This document shows positions 1-9,141 of a DNA stretch of 64,000 nt, piece by piece. This DNA is from Actinokineospora fastidiosa. GTDB taxonomy: Bacteria; Actinomycetota; Actinomycetes; Mycobacteriales; Pseudonocardiaceae. Under the pieces are notes generated by a model that searched no databases, was not told the DNA's origin, and saw only the letters and a program-made list of their open reading frames with translations. Both the position numbers and the translations under genes were made by a program. The number at the start of each line of letters is the position of its first letter. Position 1 is the stretch's first letter. The stretch spans positions 1 through 64,000 of the forward strand of contig NZ_BMRB01000006.1 in NCBI RefSeq assembly GCF_014648415.1. Direction: 5' to 3'.

Positions 1-140
1 GGCGGGGCGGGGTTGGGGCGGGGCGGGGTTGGGGCGGGGTTGGGGCGGGGCGGGGTTGGGGCGGGGCGGGGCCGAGACGGGGGGTTGCGACGGGGCGGGG
101 TTGGGGTGTGGCGGGTTGGGGGGGCGGGGCCCGGGTCCGG
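1..140. repeat. G-rich degenerate repeat tract (G-quadruplex-prone)
   Basis: The plus strand is built from iterations of GGGGCGGGG and GGGGTT, with dense runs of four or more G. No credible gene overlaps it; the frames that stay open encode only Gly/Arg low complexity. It lies downstream of comM, where many actinobacteria carry dprA, so it may separate comM from a gene outside the window. Runs of this kind can form G-quadruplexes, which is inference from the run pattern. From 141 to 444 the DNA stays G/T-rich and I see only the 20-bp repeat listed next. Confidence 0.7.
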
Positions 141-250
141 TTCGGTGTGGCGGGGTTTGGCGCGGCGAAGACGGGGCTGGGTTGAGGGGCGGCGGGTTGG
201 CGGGTTGGGACGGCATGTGACGGGGTTGGGGGCGGCAGAGACGGGGCAGG

Positions 251-310
251 TGTGGAGACGGCGGGACGGGTGTGGAGACGGCGGGACGGGTGTGGAGACG
301 GCGGGACGCG
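251..310. repeat. Three tandem 20-bp repeats
   Basis: The unit TGTGGAGACGGCGGGACGGG occurs at 251-270, 271-290 and 291-310; the last copy differs by one base near its end. Degenerate GACGGCGGGACG pieces continue to about 340. The array is non-coding by eye and lies in the G/T-rich spacer left of comM. Such short arrays vary by slippage and could serve as a strain marker. Confidence 0.85.
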
Positions 311-444
311 GGACAGGTCTGGGGGACGGCGGGACGGGTTAGGGGCGGCGGGCGGCGGGGCGGGCTGCGGGCGGAGGGGTTGGGGCGGCGAGGTTGCGTG
401 GAGTTCTGGGCTTGGGTTGGAATTCGTGGGGATAGGGGTGGGGT

Positions 445-2007
445 TTAGCCATAGCGGGCTCTTGATTTGGGGTGGGTGGGGTAGGAGGGGGTTGGTTGGA
501 GGGTTAGGCGGTCACGGAAGTGGAGGGCGGCGGCTATGTGGTCGGCGGTGGGGGTGGGGGCTTCGGCTAGGTCGGCGAGGGTCCAGGCGACTCGGATGCA
601 GCGGTCGGCGCCTCGGGCGGTTAGGGCGCCGGTGGCTAGGGCTCGGTCGAGCATGACCATGGCTTCGGGTGGGGGTGGGAACTCGCGGCGGAGGGCGGGG
701 CCGGGGACTTCGGCGTTGGTGTGCCAGCCGTTCTCGCGCCAGCGGTGGGTGGCGCGGGCGCGGGCGGCTCGGACTCGGGCGGCTACGGTTGCGGACGTTT
801 CGGGGGTGTCCTCGTGGGGGGCCATGGCGGTGATGGCGGGGATGCGGATCTGGAGGTCCACTCGGTCCAGTAGTGGGCCGGAAAGCCTTGTCAGGTAACG
901 CCTTCTGGCCACTGCCGTGCACATGCAGTCGCGGTCCTTGATGGGCGCGCACGGGCACGGGTTGGTGGCCATGACCACCTGGCAGGCGGCGGGATAGCGG
1001 ACGATGCCGTCTCGGCGGGCTAGGCGGACTTCGCCTTCCTCCAAGGCCGTTCGCAGGCATTCCAGGCGGTCGGCGGCGAACTCGCAGACCTCGTCGAGGA
1101 ACAGGATTCCCCGGTGGGCCTTGCTCATCGCGCCGGGTTTGGCTAGGCCTACGCCGCCGCCGGTTAGGGCGGCTACCGAGGTGGTGTGGTGGGGGGCGAT
1201 GAACGGGGGGACGGTGATCAGGGGGTTGTCCGTCGACAGGCCGCCGACGATGGAGTGGACCGCGGTGACCTCCAGGGCCTGTTCGGGAGTCAGGTCGGGC
1301 AGGATGCCGGGGAGGCGGCGGGCGAGCATCGACTTGCCCGCGCCGGGTGGGCCGATGAACAGCAGGTTGTGGCCACCGGCCGCGGCGACTTCCAGGGCCC
1401 ATTTGCCTTCCTGTTGACCGACCACGTCGGACAGGTCCGGCACTGCGGGGGCCGGGCGCGGCGCGGATTCGGTGGGGTGGTGCAGCGTGTCCTCGGCGCC
1501 GCGGATCCAGCGGAGGACCTCGGTGAGCTGGTCGGCGCCCAGGACGGCCATGTCCCGCACGAGTGCGGCTTCCGGGAGGACCGAGCGCGGCACGACGGCT
1601 CGGGTTATGCCGGATCGGCGGGCCGCCATCAGGCACGGCAGGACGCCGCGGACCGCGCGGAGGCGGCCGTCCAACGCCAGTTCGCCGATGAAGACCGTGT
1701 CGGACAGCGGTCGGCATTCGGCGGGGTTGTCGGCTATCTGGACCGCGACGGCCAGGGCCAGGTCGTAGCCGGAGCCGCCCTTGGGCAGCGCGGCCGGGGA
1801 CAGGGCCAGGGTGATCGCCTGATCGGGCCAGAGCAGGCCGGAGTTGCGGGTCGCGGCGCGGACCCGGTCCTTGGCCTCGTTGAGTGCGGCGTCGGGCAGG
1901 CCGACGATCTGGGTCCGGGGTTTGCCGCCGCCGATGTCGGCCTCGATCTCGACCGGGACGCCGTCGACGCCCACGAGCGCGACGGACCACACGCGGGTCA
2001 GGCCCAT
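445..2007 (-). CDS. comM: YifB/ComM-family Mg-chelatase-like AAA+ ATPase
   Basis: This 520-residue protein belongs to the ComM/YifB family. E. coli-type ComM is a hexameric helicase that promotes branch migration during integration of transforming DNA. The N-terminal Lon-like half carries the conserved IVGLPDAA segment. Walker A is GPPGAGKS at about residues 219-226 and Walker B is ILFLDEV, followed by the family's C-terminal Mg-chelatase subdomain. I start at ATG 2007, giving MGLTRVWS, because this is the family's usual N-terminus and it overlaps the yraN stop by one base (TGATG). That implies translational coupling. A longer in-frame extension to 2091 is an artefact. The 3' half uses unusually C/A-rich codons compared with its neighbours. 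Confidence 0.93.
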   Translation of the reverse strand: MGLTRVWSVALVGVDGVPVEIEADIGGGKPRTQIVGLPDAALNEAKDRVRAATRNSGLLWPDQAITLALSPAALPKGGSGYDLALAVAVQIADNPAECRPLSDTVFIGELALDGRLRAVRGVLPCLMAARRSGITRAVVPRSVLPEAALVRDMAVLGADQLTEVLRWIRGAEDTLHHPTESAPRPAPAVPDLSDVVGQQEGKWALEVAAAGGHNLLFIGPPGAGKSMLARRLPGILPDLTPEQALEVTAVHSIVGGLSTDNPLITVPPFIAPHHTTSVAALTGGGVGLAKPGAMSKAHRGILFLDEVCEFAADRLECLRTALEEGEVRLARRDGIVRYPAACQVVMATNPCPCAPIKDRDCMCTAVARRRYLTRLSGPLLDRVDLQIRIPAITAMAPHEDTPETSATVAARVRAARARATHRWRENGWHTNAEVPGPALRREFPPPPEAMVMLDRALATGALTARGADRCIRVAWTLADLAEAPTPTADHIAAALHFRDRLTLQPTPSYPTHPKSRARYG

Positions 2008-2366
2008 CAGAACGCCCCGATCAGGTGGCGGACGGACGGGAGCCCGCCGCGCGGCCAGAGGATCGCGACGATGTCGAATCTCGTCGGGCACGGCGGTATG
2101 CCGTGATCCCGCCGCCAGCGCAGGGCGAGCGCGCGGATACGGCTCGCCTTCTCCGCGCTCACCGATTCAGCAGGCGTGCCATAAGCGGTCGAGCGGCGCG
2201 TTTTCACCTCGCAGACGACCAATTGCGCGCCGTCCGCGGCGATGATGTCCAGTTCGCCGAGTGGACAGCGCCAATTGCGGCCGAGGATGCGCATGCCGAG
2301 CCGCTGCAGATAGCGGGCGGCGACGGACTCCCCGGCGGCGCCGAGTTCGCGGTGATCGCTCATCAT
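2007..2366 (-). CDS. yraN: YraN-family (UPF0102) nuclease-fold protein
   Basis: A 119-residue member of the UPF0102 family, which has a restriction-endonuclease-like fold and is usually found beside comM and rnhB. The active-site-like pattern is visible as GELDIIA followed by CEVKTR, the E-x-K signature of PD-(D/E)XK nucleases, at about residues 37-57. Its substrate is not established. Two consecutive ATG codons open the frame, with an AAGGGA ribosome site just upstream. It sits between DUF2469 and comM, as in mycobacteria, and overlaps comM by one base. Confidence 0.9.
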   Translation of the reverse strand: MMSDHRELGAAGESVAARYLQRLGMRILGRNWRCPLGELDIIAADGAQLVVCEVKTRRSTAYGTPAESVSAEKASRIRALALRWRRDHGIPPCPTRFDIVAILWPRGGLPSVRHLIGAF

Positions 2367-2453
2367 CAGTTCCCTTCATCGCGGGATCACTGATTTCGAG
2401 CGTGCCGAACCCCGGGTCACCCGCGCACGGGCAACTCCGGGGCTGTGGATAAC

Positions 2454-2777
2454 TCAGCCGTTGAAGGGGCCGTCCTCCGGGAGGCGCAGGTCCGGCTTGT
2501 CGAGTTCCTCGACGTTGACGTCCTTGAAGGTGATCACCCGGACGTTCTTGACGAAGCGCGCCGGGCGGTACATGTCCCACACCCAGGCGTCGGACATCCG
2601 CACCTCGAAGTAGACCTCGCCCTCGGCGTCGCGGACCTGCACATCCACGCCGTTGGCCAGGTAGAAGCGCCGCTCGGTCTCCACGACATAGGCGAACTGG
2701 CCGACGATGTCCCGGTACTCCCGGTAGAGCTGCAGCTCCATCTCGGTCTCGTACTTCTCGAGATCCTCCGCGCTCAT
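2454..2777 (-). CDS. DUF2469 family protein
   Basis: A small acidic protein of 107 residues that matches the actinobacterial DUF2469 family (Rv2901c type). It starts MSAEDLEKYETEMELQLYRE and has an aromatic core around VWDMYRP. The family's function is unknown, and its constant position next to rnhB is the only contextual clue. The start at 2777 is chosen because the family begins MSAEDLE; the open frame upstream to 2864 is Arg/Ser-rich and unlike the family. The 40-nt gap from rnhB suggests co-transcription. Confidence 0.9.
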   Translation of the reverse strand: MSAEDLEKYETEMELQLYREYRDIVGQFAYVVETERRFYLANGVDVQVRDAEGEVYFEVRMSDAWVWDMYRPARFVKNVRVITFKDVNVEELDKPDLRLPEDGPFNG

Positions 2778-2817
2778 GTGCCGCGCGCCCCTCCTGGTCG
2801 TACTCCGGGACCGCCGC

Positions 2818-3555
2818 TCACTGCGGCGACGTCCCATTCTGGACCACGGCCGCCGCCGCGACACTCAGCGCCACCCGGTGTGGCGCGCGAAGCCCGTGCT
2901 TGCGCCCGGCGGACGCGACGTTGACGAACGACCAGCGGTGCTCCGGGGTGGGCCCGTGCTCGTCGAGCGCCCGCGCGTGCAGCGGCGTGCAGTAGCCCTT
3001 GTGCACGTCGAAGTGGTACTCGGGCAGCCGGGAGTGCAGGTCTTCCATGATCCGGTCGCGGGTCACCTTGGCCAGCACCGACGCCGCGGCGACGCAGGCG
3101 GCGGCCTGGTCTCCCTTGACCACCGGCATGTGCGGGGCCGTCAGCCCCGGCACGCGGAAACCGTCGACCAGCACGTACCCCGGGTGCACCGTCAGCCGGG
3201 CGACCGCCCGGCGCATGCCCTCGATGTTGGCCGCGTGCACGCCGCGACCGTCGACCTCCGCTGGCGGGATGACCACGACGGCGTAGTCGACGGCACGCGC
3301 CTTGACCAGGTCGAACATCCGGTCGCGGGCGGCCGCCGTCATCAGCTTGGAGTCGGTGAGCCCGTCGAGGCGGGCGGCGTCTCCTGGGCGCAGCACGCAG
3401 GACGCGACCACCAGCGGCCCGGCGCACGCACCCCGCCCGGCCTCGTCCACCCCCGCGACGGGCCCGAGCCCGCGGCGGTGCAGAGCGGTCTGCAGGCCCC
3501 AGTTCCCCGCGTCGCGCCGGAGAATGGCGCGGGGCGGACGGAACGCCGTGGTCAC
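2818..3555 (-). CDS. rnhB: Ribonuclease HII
   Basis: A 245-residue type 2 RNase H, which removes ribonucleotides from RNA:DNA hybrids in the cytoplasm. The signature GVDEAGRG at about residues 35-42 supplies the first acidic pair (Asp37, Glu38). The third acid lies in VLVDGF and the fourth in the VTRDRIM helix. The GTG start at 3555 overlaps the stop of the upstream signal peptidase gene in a GTGA junction, and a GAGGAGGG ribosome site precedes it. The much longer open frame reaching 4836 is the antisense-frame shadow of the two peptidase genes. Confidence 0.95.
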   Translation of the reverse strand: MTTAFRPPRAILRRDAGNWGLQTALHRRGLGPVAGVDEAGRGACAGPLVVASCVLRPGDAARLDGLTDSKLMTAAARDRMFDLVKARAVDYAVVVIPPAEVDGRGVHAANIEGMRRAVARLTVHPGYVLVDGFRVPGLTAPHMPVVKGDQAAACVAAASVLAKVTRDRIMEDLHSRLPEYHFDVHKGYCTPLHARALDEHGPTPEHRWSFVNVASAGRKHGLRAPHRVALSVAAAAVVQNGTSPQ

Positions 3556-4349
3556 CCGAGCCCTCCTCTCCTGCGCAGCAGCCACCACACCGGCACGGCG
3601 GCCACCAGGCCGATGCCCGCGGGCAGCAGACCCGCCGCCTGCGGGTTGTCGTCGCCGACGCCGCCCCAGCGGGACGGCGGGAGAATGATCGCACGCGCCT
3701 TCCCGATGACATTCTCCACCGGCACGAGCCCGTTGCGCCCGCCCCCGCCCTGGGTCCGCGAGTCGCCGGAGTTGTTGCGGTTGTCGCCCATCACGAACAG
3801 CATCCCCTCGGGCACCGACACCGGCGCGAACTCGGCCTGGCGGGCGCTGCCGCGGTCGGCGTCCCAGAAGATGTAGGGCTCGTTCAACGGCTTGCCGTCG
3901 ACCAGGACGCGGTTGCGGTCGTCGCAGCACTCGACGGTTTGCCCGCCGACCGCGATCACGCGCTTGACCACGTCGTCGTCGTCCGGCTCGGCGAGCCCGA
4001 ACGGGGCGAACATGTCCTGCAGCCAGTCGACGAACGCGTTCTGCGACTCGTCCGACCCCCGCGTCCAGGTGGCGGGCCGCTCGAACACCACGACCTCGCC
4101 CGGCGTCGGCTCGCCGAACCAGTACACGACCTTGTCGACCAGCACGCGGTCGCCGTAGCAGCCCGGACAGCCGTGCAGGGTCCGCTCCATCGACTCCGAC
4201 GGGATCAGGAACACCCGGGCGAAGAACGTCTGGATGACGATCGTCAGGACCAGCGCGATGCCCAGCAGGATCGGCAGCTCGATCCAGAACGGGCGCTTCT
4301 TCCTGACCCGGCCCGCAGGCGGCTCCTCCGGTGCGGATTCCTCCGACAC
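3552..4349 (-). CDS. lepB: Type I signal peptidase, first paralogue
   Basis: A 265-residue membrane-anchored serine peptidase that removes signal peptides from exported proteins at the outer face of the membrane. One N-terminal membrane segment (about residues 22-45) precedes the catalytic box [10 protein letters not shown] with Ser53. The general base is Lys129 in [10 protein letters not shown]. The [12 protein letters not shown] box follows, and a weakly hydrophobic C-terminal tail ends in arginines. Conserved CPGC and VECCDD segments are shared with both upstream paralogues. GTG start at 4349, 6 bp after the second peptidase gene, and a 4-base overlap with rnhB indicate one operon. Confidence 0.95.
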   Translation of the reverse strand: MSEESAPEEPPAGRVRKKRPFWIELPILLGIALVLTIVIQTFFARVFLIPSESMERTLHGCPGCYGDRVLVDKVVYWFGEPTPGEVVVFERPATWTRGSDESQNAFVDWLQDMFAPFGLAEPDDDDVVKRVIAVGGQTVECCDDRNRVLVDGKPLNEPYIFWDADRGSARQAEFAPVSVPEGMLFVMGDNRNNSGDSRTQGGGGRNGLVPVENVIGKARAIILPPSRWGGVGDDNPQAAGLLPAGIGLVAAVPVWWLLRRRGGLG

Positions 4350-4355
4350 GGCCGC

Positions 4356-5201
4356 CTACCTGCGCAAGCGGCGTCCCAGCGCCACCACCGGGAAGGCCAG
4401 CGCGAGCCCGACGCCCGCCGGGATGCCCGCCTGCCACGCCGGGGCGGACAGCGCCTGCGGGTCGTGGTCGCCCACGCCCTGCCAGCGCGACGGCGGCAGG
4501 ATGATCGTGCGCGCCTTCCCGATGACGCTGTCGATCGGGACCATGCCGTTGAGCCCGCCGCCGCCCTGCGAGCGCGAGTCGCGGGAGTTGTTGCGGTTGT
4601 CGCCCATCACGAACAGCATCCCCTCGGGGACGGTGATCGGCTCGAACTGCGACTGCTCCATGCCCGGGTCCGGCAGGTACACGTACGGCTCGTCCAGCGG
4701 CTTGCCGTTGACCAGGACGCGGTTGCGCTCGTCGCAGCACTCGACGGTCTGGCCGCCGACGGCGATCACGCGCTTGACGATGTCGTCCTCGCTGGGCTCG
4801 GCGAGACCGAACTGGGCGCCGAAGTCCTGGAACCATGACACGATCGGGTTATCCGAGCGGGACGCGCCACCGAAGTGGTCCCAGGTCCCCGGGCGCTCGA
4901 ACACCACGACGTCGCCGGGACTGGGGTCGCGGAACAGATAAGTGATCTTGTCGACGAGCACGCGGTCGCCCGTGCAGCCGGGGCAGCCGTGCAGGGTCCG
5001 CTCCATCGACTCCGACGGGATCACGAAGACGCGCGCGATGAACGTCTGGATCAGGATGGTCAGCACCAGCGCCACGCCGAGCAGGATCGGCAACTCCACC
5101 CAGAAGGGGCGCTTCTTCTTCGCTTTCTTCTCCGGCTCGGCGACATCCACCTGCTCGGCGCCGTGGTCGGAGTCTTCCCCGGCACCGGTTGCGTCCGACA
5201 C
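4356..5201 (-). CDS. Type I signal peptidase, second paralogue
   Basis: A 281-residue signal peptidase I, very close to the downstream paralogue. A short acidic and lysine-rich cytoplasmic leader precedes one membrane segment (about residues 35-58). Catalytic Ser65 sits in [10 protein letters not shown] and Lys143 in [10 protein letters not shown], followed by [12 protein letters not shown]. The C-terminal tail has a hydrophobic stretch and ends RRLRR, so a second membrane anchor is possible. The GTG start at 5201 abuts the TAG stop of the third peptidase gene with no spacer. Between this copy and the first, the cytoplasmic leader and the loop after the CPGC region diverge most, which suggests different substrate preference (inference). 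Confidence 0.95.
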   Translation of the reverse strand: MSDATGAGEDSDHGAEQVDVAEPEKKAKKKRPFWVELPILLGVALVLTILIQTFIARVFVIPSESMERTLHGCPGCTGDRVLVDKITYLFRDPSPGDVVVFERPGTWDHFGGASRSDNPIVSWFQDFGAQFGLAEPSEDDIVKRVIAVGGQTVECCDERNRVLVNGKPLDEPYVYLPDPGMEQSQFEPITVPEGMLFVMGDNRNNSRDSRSQGGGGLNGMVPIDSVIGKARTIILPPSRWQGVGDHDPQALSAPAWQAGIPAGVGLALAFPVVALGRRLRR

Positions 5202-7325
5202 CTATTCCGCCTTCCTGCTGGTCAGGGACTTCTTGACGCGGCGGCCGAGCCACAGCACCGGCCACGCCGCGGCGAACCCGAGCCCGGCGGGCAGCCCCTG
5301 CTGCCATGCGGGCGCGGCGATCGCCGGGGGCGCCTGCGGGTTGTGGTCGCCGACGCCCTGCCAGCGCGATGGCGGCAGAACGATGGCCCGGACCTTCCCG
5401 ATGACCTTGGTGATCGGGACGACGCCGCGGATGCCGCCGCCGCCCTGGATGCGCGAGTCGGCCGAGTTGGCCCGGTTGTCCCCCATGACCCACAGGGTTC
5501 CCTCCGGCACCGTAACGGGTGCGAAGCGCTGGCGCTCGTCGGGGCCGCCGCTCTCCCAGTAGATGTAGGGCTCGTCGAGCGGCTTCCCGTCGACCATGAC
5601 GCGCATCTTGTCGTCGCAGCACTCGACGGTCTGGCCGCCGATCGCGATGACCCGCTTGACGAAGTCCCGCTCGTCCGGCGGGGCGATGCCGATCAGCGAG
5701 CCCATGTACTGCAGGCCCTTCACGACCGGGTTGTCCTCGTCGCCGGTGGCGTCGACCTGCTCGCCGGTCCAGGAGTTCGGGCCCTGGAAGACGACGACGT
5801 CGCCGGGCAGCGGGTCGCGGAAGTCGTAGACCATCTTGTCGACGAAGACGCGGTCGCCGGTGCAGCCGGGGCAGCCGTGCAGGGTCTGCTCCATGGAGCC
5901 GGAGGGGATGGAGTAGACGCGGCCGACGAAGTGCTGGATGAGGAAGGTCAACAGGAGGGCGACGCCGACCAGGGTGACCAGCTCGCGCCACAGCGGCTGC
6001 TTCTTGTGCTTGCGGTGCTTGCCGTGGCGGGGTTGGTCGTCGTCCTGCTCGGCGGGCTCCGGCTCGGGTTCGGGGGTCGCGCGGCGGGGGGTGTAGGCGG
6101 TGGGGTCGGCGGGCTCGGGGCGGGGGACGGTGGGGATGACGGCGGTGTTCTCGTCATCGGGGGTCTTGCGGGCGACGGGCTCGGTGCGGTGGTCGAGGGG
6201 GGAGAACCGCAGGGAGGGCGAGTCGGCTGGGGTGGGCCAGCGTGGGGGGTCTTCGGGGTCGGGCTGGTCTGTGGGGGTCGATGGGGTGAGGAACGCGGAC
6301 GGGGGTCCGGGGTCTTCGGGGTCGGGTGCGGTGAAGAACGCGGAGGGTGGTCCGGCTTCGGTGGGGGCGGGTGGGGTGAAGAACGCGGACGGAGGTCCGG
6401 CGTCGTCAGGGTGGGTCGCCGCGTTGGGCTGGGTGAAGAGCGCGGAGGGTGGTCCGGCTTCGGTGGGGTGGTCCGGGGTGGAGAAGGCGGACTCGGTGTC
6501 GGTGGGGGCGTTGCCGTGCACGGGCGCGAAGAAGGCGGACGGTGGTCCGGTGGGGGCGCCGGTGTCGTCGTGGTCTGCCGGGTCTACCGGGGTGAAGAAG
6601 GCTGAGGGCGGGCCTGCGTCGGCGGGACGGCCGTTGCCCCGGTGGGTGGGGGCGAAGAAGGCGGTCGGATCGACAGGGCCACCGGGGGTGCGGTGGAGGG
6701 CGGACGGGCCCACATCGGCCGGGTCCCGGTGGAGGGTGGCTGGGCCAGTGGGGCCTGCGTGGTCGCGGCGGAGAGTGGGTGGGCCTGCGGCCGGGGTGCG
6801 GTTGTCCTGGTGGAAAGCGGCTGGGCCAGCGTCGACCGTGGCTCGACTGTTCGGGCGGAAGGGAGCCCCGGAGTCGGTGGGGGCGCTTCGGGCCGAGGTG
6901 GTGCCGTTGGGGTGGAAGGGGGCCGGGGGCGCGCCGTTGGGTGGGTCTACCGGGGTGAAGAAGACCGAGGGCTTGCCCAGGTCGGCCGGGCCGCGGCGGC
7001 CTCGGTCGCCGGGGGCGCCGGTGTCGGGGCGGGGTGGGGCCGGGGGTGGGTAGCGGGTGTCCGCGGGGGTGGGGGGCAGCATGCCCTGCGGGACCGGGTG
7101 GCCGTTGCGGGGCTTGTCCAGCGGAGGGAGGGAGTCCTCCGGCAGGGGGTCGCCGAACCAGAAGGTGGCGTCTGCCGGGGGACGGCGAAAGCCCGAGGCG
7201 CCGTTCACCGGTGTCCCGTTGTGGGGTGGTGTGTGGGCCTCGGGCTTACGGTCGTCCGGGCCTCCCGGGCGCTCCTGGGGTGAGCGGGCACCCGGGGGCA
7301 CGCGACGAGAGGGACGGTCGACCAC
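5202..7325 (-). CDS. Giant type I signal peptidase with repetitive N-terminal extension
   Basis: A 707-residue protein whose last 260 residues are a complete signal peptidase I. It has a membrane segment at about 448-465, catalytic Ser477 in SIPSGSM, Lys557 in FVKRVIAIGG, and MGDNRANSADSR. The first 440 residues are Pro/Ala/Asp-rich and predicted cytoplasmic, with about nine copies of a GPPSAFFTP-like motif (residues 119-346) and a basic HGKHRKHKK patch before the membrane. Usual family length is 200-300. The GTG at 7325 has no clear ribosome site, and an internal start could shorten the extension, but codon phase and composition stay protein-like throughout. Among the three paralogues only this one carries the classical S-G-S-M box. 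Confidence 0.88.
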   Translation of the reverse strand: MVDRPSRRVPPGARSPQERPGGPDDRKPEAHTPPHNGTPVNGASGFRRPPADATFWFGDPLPEDSLPPLDKPRNGHPVPQGMLPPTPADTRYPPPAPPRPDTGAPGDRGRRGPADLGKPSVFFTPVDPPNGAPPAPFHPNGTTSARSAPTDSGAPFRPNSRATVDAGPAAFHQDNRTPAAGPPTLRRDHAGPTGPATLHRDPADVGPSALHRTPGGPVDPTAFFAPTHRGNGRPADAGPPSAFFTPVDPADHDDTGAPTGPPSAFFAPVHGNAPTDTESAFSTPDHPTEAGPPSALFTQPNAATHPDDAGPPSAFFTPPAPTEAGPPSAFFTAPDPEDPGPPSAFLTPSTPTDQPDPEDPPRWPTPADSPSLRFSPLDHRTEPVARKTPDDENTAVIPTVPRPEPADPTAYTPRRATPEPEPEPAEQDDDQPRHGKHRKHKKQPLWRELVTLVGVALLLTFLIQHFVGRVYSIPSGSMEQTLHGCPGCTGDRVFVDKMVYDFRDPLPGDVVVFQGPNSWTGEQVDATGDEDNPVVKGLQYMGSLIGIAPPDERDFVKRVIAIGGQTVECCDDKMRVMVDGKPLDEPYIYWESGGPDERQRFAPVTVPEGTLWVMGDNRANSADSRIQGGGGIRGVVPITKVIGKVRAIVLPPSRWQGVGDHNPQAPPAIAAPAWQQGLPAGLGFAAAWPVLWLGRRVKKSLTSRKAE
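6288..6971 (-). repeat. Coding repeats (GPPSAFFTP motif) within giant signal peptidase
   Basis: This stretch encodes residues 119-346 of the third signal peptidase. The best copies read GPPSAFFTP, GPPSAFFAP, GPPSALFTQ, GPPSAFFTA and GPPSAFLTP. Degenerate copies such as KPSVFFTP and DPTAFFAP lie upstream, and a second sub-type around GPATLHRDP lies between them. Spacing between copies is irregular (about 15-30 residues). The DNA is strongly G/T-rich on the plus strand. The pattern looks like a disordered linear-motif array rather than a folded domain. Confidence 0.85.
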
Positions 7326-7361
7326 GCACGTCAGGGTACGTGAGCCGATGTGCTCCCCGTG

Positions 7362-7721
7362 TCAGGAAGTGCGCTGCGGCTCGCGCTTCTCCTTGATCTT
7401 GGCGGCCTTGCCGCGCAGCTCGCGCAGGTAGTACAGCTTGGCGCGGCGCACGTCGCCTCGGGTGACGACCTCGATCTGGGCGATGTTCGGCGTGTGCACC
7501 GGGAAGGTGCGCTCGACGCCGACGCCGAAGGAGATCTTGCGGACCGTGAAGGTCTCGCGGACGCCGCCGCCGTGGCGGCGGATGACCACGCCCTGGAACA
7601 CCTGGACGCGCTCGCGCGTGCCCTCGATGACGCGGACGTGAACCTTGAGGGTGTCACCCGGGCGGAAGTCCGGGACGTCGGAACGCAGCGATTTGGCGTC
7701 CAGGGCATCCAGGGTGTTCAT
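7362..7721 (-). CDS. rplS: 50S ribosomal protein L19
   Basis: A 119-residue L19, a component of the large subunit at the interface with the 30S subunit. The diagnostic segments [24 protein letters not shown] and the basic C-terminus [19 protein letters not shown] are all present. The ATG at 7721 giving [13 protein letters not shown] is the standard N-terminus; the frame open to 7868 is non-coding leader. A gap of 133 bases separates it from trmD, so it likely has its own promoter. The giant peptidase gene begins 37 bases downstream. Confidence 0.97.
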   Translation of the reverse strand: MNTLDALDAKSLRSDVPDFRPGDTLKVHVRVIEGTRERVQVFQGVVIRRHGGGVRETFTVRKISFGVGVERTFPVHTPNIAQIEVVTRGDVRRAKLYYLRELRGKAAKIKEKREPQRTS

Positions 7722-7854
7722 GGGGTAATCCGTCCTTAAGCAACTGGGTCGTCTGCCAGACCGACCGCGGGACGGCGTGCAACCGAACAGCCGGCCATGG
7801 GGTGGTCTGCGGCGCGCATCGGCTGGTGCCGGGCGCGGCAACCCGGAAAGTATG

Positions 7855-8622
7855 TCAGACGGACTCACCGGATTCGAAATCGACCCCCGTCAGCGACTGC
7901 AGCAGCGCGCGATCCCGCTGGTCGAGGGCGCCTTCCGGCAACGCGGCGAGCAGGTCCGGCCGCCGGTCCAGGGTCCGTTCCAGCGCCCGGTCGCGCCGCC
8001 AGCGGTCGATGGCGGCGTGGTTGCCCGAACGCAGGACGTCGGGCACGGACAGGCCGCGCCAGACCTCCGGGCGGGTGTAGCTGGGGCCTTCGAGCAGCCC
8101 GTCGGAGAACGAGTCCTGCTCCGCCGACTGCGGGTTGCCCAGCACGCCGGGCAGCAGCCGGGCGACGGCCTCGACGATCACCATGACCGCGACCTCGCCG
8201 CCGACCAGCACGTAGTCGCCGATGGACACCTCGTCGACCGGCATGCGCCGGGCGGCGTCCTCGATGATCCGCTGGTCGATGCCCTCGTACCGGCCGCAGG
8301 CGAACACCAGGCGCGGGACCTGGGCGTACTCGCGGGCCATCGCCTGGGTGAACGGGCGCCCGGCCGGGGTCGGCACGACCAGCCTCGGCGGCTCGCCCGC
8401 GCAGACCTCGTCCAGCGCCTCGCCCCAGACCTGGGGCTTCATGACCATGCCCGGACCGCCGCCGTACGGGCTGTCGTCCACGGCGCGGTGCACGTCGTGG
8501 GTCCACTTGCGCAGGTCGTGGACCTCGATGCTGAACAGGCCGCGCTCGATGGCGCGGCCCAGCAGCGCCGCGCGCAGCGGCTCCAGGTACTCGGGGAAGA
8601 TCGTCAGGACGTCGACGCGCAC
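7855..8622 (-). CDS. trmD: tRNA (guanine37-N1)-methyltransferase
   Basis: This 255-residue SPOUT-class enzyme methylates G37 of tRNAs from S-adenosylmethionine and so prevents +1 frameshifting. The trefoil-knot motifs are recognisable as [24 protein letters not shown] and [11 protein letters not shown], with [11 protein letters not shown] near the C-terminal part. The GTG at 8622 gives [13 protein letters not shown], the family's usual opening, and lies 2 bases after the rimM stop. An upstream in-frame extension to 8973 is the shadow of rimM. It is transcribed with rpsP, the KH protein gene and rimM. Confidence 0.96.
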   Translation of the reverse strand: MRVDVLTIFPEYLEPLRAALLGRAIERGLFSIEVHDLRKWTHDVHRAVDDSPYGGGPGMVMKPQVWGEALDEVCAGEPPRLVVPTPAGRPFTQAMAREYAQVPRLVFACGRYEGIDQRIIEDAARRMPVDEVSIGDYVLVGGEVAVMVIVEAVARLLPGVLGNPQSAEQDSFSDGLLEGPSYTRPEVWRGLSVPDVLRSGNHAAIDRWRRDRALERTLDRRPDLLAALPEGALDQRDRALLQSLTGVDFESGESV

Positions 8623-8624
8623 GG

Positions 8625-9140
8625 CTACTCGATCAATCCCTCTGGCGGGTCGAGCACGATCCGCCCGCCCGCGACGTCCACCTCGGGGACGATCGCGGAC
8701 ACGAACGGGACGAGCACGTCGTCGGCGCCGTCGCGGGCCACGACGAGCAGGTCGCCGCCGGGGCCGTGCTGGATGTCGGAGACCCGGCCCACGACCGCGC
8801 CGTCGGCCAGCACGGCGGCCAGGCCGATCAGGTCGTGGTCGTGGAACTCGTCGGGGTCCTCCGGCGCGGGCAGCGCCGCGGGGTCGGCGAGCAGCAGCGC
8901 GCCGCGCAGGGTCTCCGCGGTGTCGCGGTCGGGCACCTGGTCGAAACGCACCAGCAGCCGCCCGGTGTGCCACCGGGCGGCCGCGATGGTCAGTGCGCGG
9001 ACGGTGCCGTCCTTGAGCCGGGCGTCGACGGGGGCGCCTTCGGCGAAGCGGACCTCGGGCGAGTCCGTGTGCACGTCCACGGAGAGCTCCCCGCGGATGC
9101 CGTGCGCCTTGGCGACCCGGCCGACGACGACCTCGGCCAT
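8625..9140 (-). CDS. rimM: 16S rRNA processing protein RimM
   Basis: A 171-residue ribosome maturation factor that binds S19 during assembly of the 30S head. It begins [19 protein letters not shown], the characteristic N-terminal RimM barrel motif. A PRC-barrel half ([19 protein letters not shown]) ends in [13 protein letters not shown] and ILLDPPEGL-like residues. The ATG start at 9140 follows the KH gene stop by 1 base. Order rpsP-KH-rimM-trmD is the standard actinobacterial arrangement. Confidence 0.96.
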   Translation of the reverse strand: MAEVVVGRVAKAHGIRGELSVDVHTDSPEVRFAEGAPVDARLKDGTVRALTIAAARWHTGRLLVRFDQVPDRDTAETLRGALLLADPAALPAPEDPDEFHDHDLIGLAAVLADGAVVGRVSDIQHGPGGDLLVVARDGADDVLVPFVSAIVPEVDVAGGRIVLDPPEGLIE

Positions 9141-9141
9141 A

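Noticed and set aside
1-444. A coding gene in the G-rich tract
   Set aside because: Frames encode Gly/Arg low complexity only, without ribosome sites or any conserved motif.
2444-2452. TGTGGATAA, a perfect DnaA box
   Set aside because: A single 9-base site just after the DUF2469 stop with no cluster of boxes, no AT-rich region and no dnaA/dnaN nearby. Chance occurrence is likely; not an origin.
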